Shown piece by piece: positions 57,949-64,000 of a stretch of DNA of 64,000 bases. Position 1 is the first letter of the stretch. Every line of letters starts with the position of its first letter. The notes under the pieces were generated by a model. It saw only the letters and a list, made by a program, of their open reading frames with translations, was not told where the DNA came from and made no database searches. The stretch is from the NCBI RefSeq assembly GCF_004341105.1, contig NZ_SLZK01000002.1, positions 738,310 through 802,309 of the forward strand, given 5' to 3'. Both the position numbers and the translations under genes were made by a program. The stretch is from Rhizobium sp. BK418 (GTDB lineage: Bacteria; Pseudomonadota; Alphaproteobacteria; Rhizobiales; Rhizobiaceae).

Positions 57949-58713
57949 ATGAACCGTCTGACCAACAAAGTCGCAATAGTCACCGGCGCAAGCTCAGGCA
58001 TCGGTCGCGTCACCGCCAAACTTTTTGCTGCTGAAGGCGCCAAGGTCGTCGTCGGCGCCCGCCGCCAGGCCGAACTCGAAAGCCTGGTCGCCGAAATCAA
58101 GGCTGCCGGTGGCGATGCCGTCGCCGTTGCCGGTGATGTCCGTTCGGAAGACTATCACAAGGCGCTGGTCGCAGCTGCCGTCGAAAACTACAGTAAACTG
58201 GACATCGCCTTCAACAATGCCGGTACGATCGGTGAGGCCGGTCCGAGCACCGAAGTTTCGGAAGCAGGCTTTGCTGAGACGGTGGCGATCAATCTTACTG
58301 CCTCTTTCCTCGCCGCCAAGCATCAGATCGCTGAAATGGTCAAGCGTGGCAGCGGCTCGGTAATTTTCACGTCGACCTTTGTCGGCTACAGCTTTTCCTT
58401 CCCGGGTGTAGCCGCCTATGCCGCCAGCAAGTCCGGCCTGATCGGACTGACGCAAGCGCTCGCCGCTGAATACGGCCCACAGAACATCCGCGTCAACGCC
58501 GTGCTGCCCGGCGCTGTAGATACGGACATGTACCGCGAGATGAATGACACATCAGAGAAGCAGTCCTTCATCACCAACCTGCATGCGCTGAAGCGCGTCG
58601 CAACGCCGGAGGAACTCGCACGTTCGGTGCTCTATCTCGCATCTGACGATGCAAGCTTCGTCACGGGCACGGCTTCGCTGGTCGATGGCGGCGTATCCAT
58701 CACCCGCACCTGA
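57949..58713 (+). CDS. Short-chain dehydrogenase/reductase
   Basis: A 254-residue classical SDR: cofactor motif TGASSGIGRVTAK (TGxxxGxG), NNAG in AFNNAGTIGE, catalytic Tyr and Lys in YAASKSGLIGL with Ser upstream in SVIFTSTFVGYS, and C-terminal SFVTGTASLVDGGVS. An Arg after the second strand (ARRQAEL) favours NADPH. Substrate unknown. ATG 57949 has AGGAG eight bases upstream. It is followed by a strong terminator and is divergent from a LysR gene. Confidence 0.9.
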   Translation: MNRLTNKVAIVTGASSGIGRVTAKLFAAEGAKVVVGARRQAELESLVAEIKAAGGDAVAVAGDVRSEDYHKALVAAAVENYSKLDIAFNNAGTIGEAGPSTEVSEAGFAETVAINLTASFLAAKHQIAEMVKRGSGSVIFTSTFVGYSFSFPGVAAYAASKSGLIGLTQALAAEYGPQNIRVNAVLPGAVDTDMYREMNDTSEKQSFITNLHALKRVATPEELARSVLYLASDDASFVTGTASLVDGGVSITRT

Positions 58714-58730
58714 TTTCAAACTGGAAGAAG

Positions 58731-58761
58731 AAAGGCCGCGGTCCCTCCGACCGCGGCCTTT
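58731..58761. terminator. Bidirectional terminator between the SDR and NmrA-like genes
   Basis: A perfect 13-bp stem (AAAGGCCGCGGTC with GACCGCGGCCTTT) and CCTCC loop lie between the convergent genes. The minus-strand side has a TTTCTTCTT tract, the plus side TTTCTTC. Confidence 0.8.
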
Positions 58762-58763
58762 CT

Positions 58764-59627
58764 TCACGCTCCGGCAACGAGGCGGCGGATTGCTGTTTCG
58801 ATTGTTGTGGCGCCCTTCAGCGACCGCTCATGACCACCCTCAAAGTCGATCCAGCCCTCGTTGAAGCCATCGAGCATGCGCATACGGGGTTCCGGATTCT
58901 TCATGCCTTGAGCGCGGAACAGCTCTTCCCAGCTTTCCCGCGGCACGACTTCCGGGGTTATCGGCTTGCCAAGCGCCTTGGCAAAAGCGGCGGCGACCAT
59001 CCTGGGGCTGACACGCTCCTGCGCTTCCAGCTCCGCAATACGCCCACCCTGCCAGTCTTCGCGCAGCATTTTCGCACCAAGCAGACCGATATCGTCGACG
59101 GCAATCATCGGGACAGCGCGATCGAGCGGCTGCAGGAAGCTCTGGATAACGCCGTTTTCGCGGGCCGGCGCCACATCCCAGGCAGCGTTTTCCATGAACC
59201 AAGCGGCGCGCAGGAAGGCGACCGGCATGGGCAGCATCGAAAGCTCCTTCTCGACGATGCCGAGCTGGCTCAGCAGGTTCGGCTCTGTCGCCTGCGCACC
59301 GACCGTTGACAGGCAGACCAGCTTTCCGGGCCTTGCCTCGTCAAGCGCGGTCTTCAGCGCCGCCAACATGCCCCTCACTTCCGGGAAGCCGGGCGTTGGG
59401 TCGAAGAGCGGCGGGATGACGAGGAAAATGGCTTCCGCACCCTTGAAGGCAGACGTCAGCGACGCTGCGTCGTTCATGTCAGCGACGAGGAGTTCGCAGC
59501 CGCGCTCCTTCCAGCGGGCGGCCTTTTCGGGATTTCTGACGACGGCACGGACCTGTGCGCCATCCTTCAGCAGATGATCAGCAACAGCGGCGCCGACCTG
59601 GCCAGTCATTCCGGTGATAGCAAACAT
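58764..59627 (-). CDS. NmrA-like NAD(P)-binding protein (QOR2-type)
   Basis: A 287-residue atypical SDR starting MFAITGMTGQVGAAVADHLL (TGxxGxxG) with VRNPEKAARWKERG supplying NADP contacts. It belongs to the NmrA/HSCARG group, resembling quinone oxidoreductase 2; the active-site Tyr is not obvious, so it may be a redox sensor rather than an enzyme. AAGGAG precedes ATG 59627. It is divergent from the next transporter gene with a 246-nt gap that contains no other feature I can support. Confidence 0.83.
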   Translation of the reverse strand: MFAITGMTGQVGAAVADHLLKDGAQVRAVVRNPEKAARWKERGCELLVADMNDAASLTSAFKGAEAIFLVIPPLFDPTPGFPEVRGMLAALKTALDEARPGKLVCLSTVGAQATEPNLLSQLGIVEKELSMLPMPVAFLRAAWFMENAAWDVAPARENGVIQSFLQPLDRAVPMIAVDDIGLLGAKMLREDWQGGRIAELEAQERVSPRMVAAAFAKALGKPITPEVVPRESWEELFRAQGMKNPEPRMRMLDGFNEGWIDFEGGHERSLKGATTIETAIRRLVAGA

Positions 59628-59873
59628 TGGGGCAACTCCTTATGGGTTGGCCCACTATGCCGCCGATCGATATGTGACTGAAGTGCGGTTCCGTCACATA
59701 ATTGATGACTCAAACGCACCAATTACGGCCAGCATGTCAAAGCCGCCTCCGCGATGTCGCAGGCGAGCCCTTGTTTCGGGTCGCGATTGGGCATATCGCG
59801 CTGGCAACATTCTTCCACGACCGCTCCCAACCCCTTCATGCCGGAGCACGGTCCCATCTCTTCGGAGCAACAC

Positions 59874-60794
59874 ATGCTGATCGGCATCCTCTGTGGACTC
59901 GCCACCTGTGCGCTGTGGGGGCTCAGCTTCGTCGCACCTCGTGTCGTCGCACCCTATACGACGATCGACCTGACGGTGGCGCGTTACGGGCTTTTTGCCG
60001 CCGTCAGTCTGATCCTGATGATCAATCCGCGCTTTCGCCCGGTGGGCCTGAGACGCTCGCTAGTGCTGACTGGCATTGCCCTCGGCGGCTTCGGCTATGT
60101 CGGCTACTTCATGAGCATCTCCTATGCCGTGCGCTATGCAGGGACGGCCATTCCGCCGCTGGTCATCGGCACTATGCCGGTGCTGCTTGCCATCATCGCC
60201 AATTTCAAGGACCGATCCATCAGCTGGAGCGCGCTGGCACTGCCACTGATGCTGATTGCCGCCGGTATCGGCTGGGTGAATGTCTCGATCTTCGCCACCA
60301 CATCGGCCGGAGACCAGACCGGAATCCTGTCAGGCATCGCCGCAGCGCTGATCGGCCTCGTGCTCTGGGTCGTTTACAGCCTTATCAGCGCCGCCGTCAT
60401 GCAGTCACAGGATGCACCGAGCGCCATGCACTGGACTGCTTTGCAGGGGATTGGTGCCGGCATTGGCGCTGTCATCCTGCTGCCCTTCACCTCGCTGTGG
60501 GAAAATGTCAGCTTCACCGGCGAGCAGACTTTCCATTTTGTGCTTTGGGGCGCCGTGATGGGCATTGCCGGCTCTTGGCTTGCCACGCTGTCCTGGATGA
60601 TTGCCGCGCGGCTTCTGCCGCTGGCACTTGCGGCCCAACTCGTCGTTGCGGAAACCGTCTTCGGCCTGTTTTACGGCTTCCTGTTCGAGCAGCGCATGCC
60701 GACCATTCCCGAAGCCGGCGGTGCAATCCTGCAACTGGTCGGAGTCGGCATGGCGATTGCGATCTTCACGCCGAGACGGGTCGCACAAGCCTGA
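59874..60794 (+). CDS. DMT-superfamily (EamA-like) transporter
   Basis: A 306-residue membrane protein with about ten helices beginning MLIGILCGLATCALWGLSFV, the EamA start pattern, and a second repeat after about residue 150. Substrate unknown. ATG 59874 is chosen because GGAG lies 6 nt upstream; open frame upstream of it is not coding in character. It is the last gene of the accessory block before coaBC. Confidence 0.85.
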   Translation: MLIGILCGLATCALWGLSFVAPRVVAPYTTIDLTVARYGLFAAVSLILMINPRFRPVGLRRSLVLTGIALGGFGYVGYFMSISYAVRYAGTAIPPLVIGTMPVLLAIIANFKDRSISWSALALPLMLIAAGIGWVNVSIFATTSAGDQTGILSGIAAALIGLVLWVVYSLISAAVMQSQDAPSAMHWTALQGIGAGIGAVILLPFTSLWENVSFTGEQTFHFVLWGAVMGIAGSWLATLSWMIAARLLPLALAAQLVVAETVFGLFYGFLFEQRMPTIPEAGGAILQLVGVGMAIAIFTPRRVAQA

Positions 60795-60881
60795 GTACCG
60801 AAGATTGCACGTTTCCACCGGAGGCTCGGCTGCGTGCATCTATGCGGACGTACTAAGGATGCTCTAACTGTTTGAATCTAC

Positions 60882-60924
60882 GCATCGGGCCTTCCGAAAA
60901 TCGATTCCGATTTTCTGGCCGATG
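60882..60924. repeat. Rhizobial palindromic repeat upstream of coaBC
   Basis: Inverted repeat: GCATCGG, GCCTTCC, GAAAATCG on the left and CGATTTTC, TGG, CCGATGC on the right, with ATTC in the loop. I recognise the GAAAATCGATTCCGATTTTC core as a recurring Rhizobium intergenic element. It ends 42 nt before coaBC, at the right border of the accessory block. Confidence 0.68.
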
Positions 60925-60966
60925 CTGTAGGGTCTTACCCAGTCAAAGACGCGGCGGGAAAGAACC

Positions 60967-62178
60967 ATGGCTCTCAGCGGTAAACGCATCCTCCTCATCA
61001 TTTCGGGCGGCATCGCCGCCTATAAGAGCCTCGATCTTATCCGTCGCCTGCGCGAACGCGGCGCTTCCGTGCGCCCGATCATGACAAAGGGTGCACAGGA
61101 GTTCGTGACTCCGCTTGCCGTTGGCGCACTTGCGACGGACCACGTCTTCACCGACTTGTTTTCGCGGCAGGACGAGCAGGATGTCGGCCATATCCGGCTG
61201 GCGCGGGACTGCGATCTGGTGCTGATCGCGCCCGCGACCGCCGATCTGATGGCCAAGATGGCACATGGGCTTGCCGACGATCTTGCCTCGACGGTGTTGC
61301 TTGCCGCCGACCGGCCGGTGCTCGCCGCACCTGCTATGAACCCGAAAATGTGGGCGCATCCGGCGACGAAACGCAATGTCGAGGCATTGCGCCGTGACGG
61401 TATCCGCTTCATCGGCCCGATGGCGGGTGAAATGGCGGAAAGCCGGGAGACCGGGACGGGCCGCATGGCCGAACCGCTCGAGATCATCGCAGCGATCGAG
61501 GCATTGCTCGATAGTGGCCCGCAACTGCTTGCCGGCAAGAAGGCGATCGTTACCTCAGGCCCAACACATGAGCCGATCGATCCGGTTCGTTACATCGCCA
61601 ACCGCTCCTCCGGCCGGCAGGGACATGCCATCGCCGCAGCGCTGGCGCGGCTCGGCGCGGATGTGACGCTGGTGTCTGGTCCGGTGACCATTCCCGATCC
61701 TGCCGGCGTCAGGACGGTGCATGTCGAGCGGGCCGAAGAGATGCGAGACGCGGTGCTCGCCGCCCTTCCCGCCGATGTTGCCGTCATGGTCGCCGCGGTT
61801 GCCGACTGGCGCGTTGCCTCGGCCGCCGATCAGAAAATCAAGAAGCATCCGGGCGAATCCATCCCAACGCTGGCGCTGACGGAGAACCCGGATATCCTGA
61901 AGACTGTCGGTCATCACACGACGCGGCCGAAGCTGGTCATCGGCTTTGCGGCGGAGACGCAGGATGTCGAGGCCAATGCCAAGCTCAAGCTGGACCGCAA
62001 GGGCGCTGACCTGATCGTTGCCAATGACGTCTCGCCGTCGACCGGCATCATGGGCGGCACGCACAACAGCGTGAAGCTCATCCGCCGCGACGGTATCGAA
62101 CAATGGCCCGATCTTTCCAAGGACGAGGTGGCGGAGCGGCTGGCGGCACTGATTGCCGAACAGCTTATGCGGGGATAG
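60967..62178 (+). CDS. coaBC: Bifunctional phosphopantothenoylcysteine decarboxylase / phosphopantothenate-cysteine ligase
   Basis: Two consecutive steps of coenzyme A synthesis. The 403-residue fusion has an N-terminal flavoprotein CoaC domain (about 1-185: LLIISGGIAAYKSLDLIRRL, PAMNPKMWAHPAT with the PASANT-like APAMN) and a C-terminal CoaB domain (about 190-400: VTSGPTHEPIDPVRYIAN, NRSSGRQGHAIA, VAAVADWRV). Normal length. Its 3' end overlaps the convergent amidotransferase gene by 14 nt. In relatives I recall it following ubiB directly. Confidence 0.96.
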   Translation: MALSGKRILLIISGGIAAYKSLDLIRRLRERGASVRPIMTKGAQEFVTPLAVGALATDHVFTDLFSRQDEQDVGHIRLARDCDLVLIAPATADLMAKMAHGLADDLASTVLLAADRPVLAAPAMNPKMWAHPATKRNVEALRRDGIRFIGPMAGEMAESRETGTGRMAEPLEIIAAIEALLDSGPQLLAGKKAIVTSGPTHEPIDPVRYIANRSSGRQGHAIAAALARLGADVTLVSGPVTIPDPAGVRTVHVERAEEMRDAVLAALPADVAVMVAAVADWRVASAADQKIKKHPGESIPTLALTENPDILKTVGHHTTRPKLVIGFAAETQDVEANAKLKLDRKGADLIVANDVSPSTGIMGGTHNSVKLIRRDGIEQWPDLSKDEVAERLAALIAEQLMRG

Positions 62179-62977
62179 AGAGGGGCTCTGGCCTTGCAGC
62201 CAAGGGCTTTTCTGGCTGGAAAGCCGTGATCTCGAGGCCATCGGCGCTGACGATTACCGCGCTGCCATCAGGGATTTCCTGCCAGGCATCCCCATCATCG
62301 TTCAACGGCTCGGAAACGAGGCAATAGCCTTTGCCAAGCGGCGAAGCGTAGAGCGTCGGCGCCTTGCGGTCGGTAGCATAGCGGACTGCATAAAGCGACT
62401 TGCCGTCCGAGAAAGCGGCCGTGAAACGCAATAGCACGGAACCCAGAATATTCTCCGCAAGGCCTTCGACGAAGGCAATCGTCTGCGCTATGGCAGCGAC
62501 CGGCGCGTCCCGAAGGCCGAACTGCAGCGCGAGCAGGAACAGGAGCTCGGAATCAGTCGTGCCGTTTCGGGCATTGAACAACTCGTCATCGAGCATGGTT
62601 TCCATCGGCCGGCGCAGGCGCTCGAAGCCTGAGATCTGGCCATTGTGCATGAAGGACCAGGTTTCGTGCGTGAAGGGATGACAATTGTCGCGCCGCGTGC
62701 CGCCGCCAGTTGCGGCTCGCACGTGGGCAAGGAAAAGCGGCGATCGGATCTGCCGCGCCAGACTTTTCAGATTGCAGTCGGACCAGGCCGGCAGGATATC
62801 GCGGTAGCGACCGGGCTCCGGCCGATCACCATACCAGGCGATACCGAAGCCATCGCCGTTCGTCGCCGTCTTGGCGCGGGTGGCGCAATGGGATTGCTCG
62901 ATCAAGGAATGGGCGGGTGAAGATACCAGCTCCTCCAGATAGAGGGGGTCTCCACGATAGGCTGCCCAGCGACACAT
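62165..62977 (-). CDS. Class II glutamine amidotransferase (YafJ-like)
   Basis: A 270-residue Ntn-type glutaminase domain with the nucleophile Cys2 in MCRWAAYRGDP, typical of DUF4121/YafJ-type stand-alone amidotransferases. Later family parts are FLAHVRAATGGG, NCHPFTHETWSFMHNG and GTTDSELLFLL. No synthase domain is attached; the acceptor reaction is unknown. ATG 62977 is fixed by the need for Cys2. Its end overlaps coaBC on the other strand. Confidence 0.9.
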   Translation of the reverse strand: MCRWAAYRGDPLYLEELVSSPAHSLIEQSHCATRAKTATNGDGFGIAWYGDRPEPGRYRDILPAWSDCNLKSLARQIRSPLFLAHVRAATGGGTRRDNCHPFTHETWSFMHNGQISGFERLRRPMETMLDDELFNARNGTTDSELLFLLALQFGLRDAPVAAIAQTIAFVEGLAENILGSVLLRFTAAFSDGKSLYAVRYATDRKAPTLYASPLGKGYCLVSEPLNDDGDAWQEIPDGSAVIVSADGLEITAFQPEKPLAARPEPLSIPA

Positions 62978-63233
62978 GTTCTTGCTCCGGCCCGCCGCCT
63001 GCTACGGCAGGAATGCTGAAAACATCTTGGATTGTCGAATGCTACGGCTAACAACGACTTAACGGCCACGCGATTTGCAGGGCGAAGATGACAAATTCTT
63101 GACGCCTGATGGGATCACTTTTGACGAAAACCACATCGCTCTTTGTGAACAGTCCGTTGCCGGGACCGGTGGCTTCGCGACCGATCCTGCGGCCGTTATA
63201 GTCCTGCCCAAGTTGAACCCTTTGGAGGATGCC

Positions 63234-64000
63234 ATGTCGATCCGCCCTATAAAGCACCAGAGCACTGCCACTCCCACAATCGAAGGCGCCGGCGTGAAGC
63301 TGCACCGCGTCTTCGGTTTTGGCGACCCATCGATGACCGATCCGTTCCTGATGATGGATGATTTCCGCAACGACAACCCGGCCGAATATATCCGCGGCTT
63401 TCCCTGGCATCCGCACCGCGGTATCGAGACGATCACCTATGTGCTGGCCGGCACAGTCGAGCACGGCGACAGCCTCGGCAATCGCGGCCTCTTGAATGCA
63501 GGCGATATCCAGTGGATGACGGCTGGCAGCGGCATCATGCATCAGGAGATGCCGAAGGGTGATTTTGCCGGTAGAATGCACGGCTTCCAGCTCTGGGCCA
63601 ATCTGCCCTCGTCGCTGAAGATGACCGCTCCCCGCTATCAGGACGTCAAATCCTCGGATATCCCTCTCGTTGTTGATGATGACGGCACCGCGGTTCGTAT
63701 TATCTGCGGCAATTTCTGGGGTAAGAGCGGTCCTGTCGATGGCATTGCGGCCGATCCAATCTACCTCGATATCTCGGTGCCTCCGGGCAAGAAAAAGCGG
63801 CTGCCGGTCGATACCTACCGCAACGCTTTCGCCTATATCTTCGCAGGTTCCGGCACCTTCCGTGATGCCTCCAAACCGTTCGGCGTGCGCGTCGAGAAGG
63901 AAGTCAATGGCGAGGAACTGAATATCCGCGACATGTCCGGCAATCGTACCCTTGTGGTCTTCGACACCGGCGACGAGGTGACAATTCAGGCAGGCGATCA
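63234..64000 (+). CDS. Pirin family protein, N-terminal part
   Basis: Bicupin protein cut off by the right window edge; about 255 residues are visible. It starts MSIRPIKHQSTATPTIEGAG, then has the metal-binding HPHRGIETITYVLAG and MTAGSGIMHQEMP, carrying the His/His/His/Glu set of pirins. Some bacterial pirins act as quercetinases or regulate pyruvate dehydrogenase; function here is not resolved. ATG 63234 has GGAGG 6 nt upstream. The ~255-nt gap to the divergent amidotransferase gene shows nothing else I can support. Confidence 0.9.
   Translation, partial: MSIRPIKHQSTATPTIEGAGVKLHRVFGFGDPSMTDPFLMMDDFRNDNPAEYIRGFPWHPHRGIETITYVLAGTVEHGDSLGNRGLLNAGDIQWMTAGSGIMHQEMPKGDFAGRMHGFQLWANLPSSLKMTAPRYQDVKSSDIPLVVDDDGTAVRIICGNFWGKSGPVDGIAADPIYLDISVPPGKKKRLPVDTYRNAFAYIFAGSGTFRDASKPFGVRVEKEVNGEELNIRDMSGNRTLVVFDTGDEVTIQAGD

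Overview
This 64 kb window looks like a chromosomal segment of a Rhizobiales bacterium, most likely Rhizobium. The composition is GC-rich with strong third-position G/C bias. The gene order olsB-tme-mutS-glnD-murJ, then trpS, nfu, tsaB, rimI, mur/fur, olsA, miaB, phoH, ybeY, tlyC, lnt, an XRE regulator, metK and trmB, matches what I remember of the Sinorhizobium/Rhizobium chromosome. Membrane ornithine-lipid genes, an alphaproteobacterial DUF1150/small-heat-shock pair and rhizobial palindromic repeats point the same way. I see no rRNA, tRNA, insertion sequence, prophage or CRISPR array.

Layout. 1-3338: end of an rRNA/tRNA methyltransferase, lspA and a hybrid histidine kinase. 3381-14401: Pho-box-preceded olsB, converging on the malic enzyme tme; then mutS and the glnD-murJ operon. 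14444-17861: a secreted M15-like peptidase, a VOC protein, trpS, a universal stress protein and an Fe-S carrier. 17949-28959: a dense housekeeping block from tsaB to trmB with many 1-4 nt overlaps. 28960-37362: a gene-poor 360 bp stretch, a heat-shock module (Hsp20 plus DUF1150 with a sigma-32-like promoter and a ROSE-type RNA thermometer), a nucleoside hydrolase, grpE, hrcA, rph, rdgB, hemW and an EamA transporter. 37503-46666: a LysR regulator, a lysine/saccharopine dehydrogenase-like gene, dnaA with an 800 bp upstream region rich in GANTC sites, rpsT, an enoyl-CoA hydratase, mutM, ubiE and ubiB. 46759-60794: an accessory block. 60967-64000: coaBC, a class II glutamine amidotransferase and the start of a pirin.

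The most interesting region is 46759-54213. Five same-strand catabolic genes together form what I infer to be an ergothioneine degradation pathway: a histidine-ammonia-lyase-fold enzyme whose Ala-Ser-Gly (MIO) triad is Cys-Ala-Asp (ergothionase), a urocanase paralogue lacking the usual active-site Cys (thiourocanate hydratase), a DUF917 protein (candidate thiohydantoin desulfhydrase), a hydantoinase-family amidohydrolase and an M20 N-carbamoyl-amino-acid hydrolase. In sequence they could take ergothioneine to trimethylamine, sulfide, ammonia, CO2 and glutamate. The block sits between ubiB and coaBC, genes I remember as adjacent in related genomes, and palindromic repeats lie inside it and at its right edge. 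The enzyme families and altered residues are read from the sequence; the substrate assignment is inference.

Regulatory signals read directly: a PhoB box before olsB, a palindromic ArsR-type operator before metK, a sigma-32-like promoter plus ROSE thermometer before hsp20, a cluster of GANTC (CcrM) sites upstream of dnaA, and several Rho-independent terminators.
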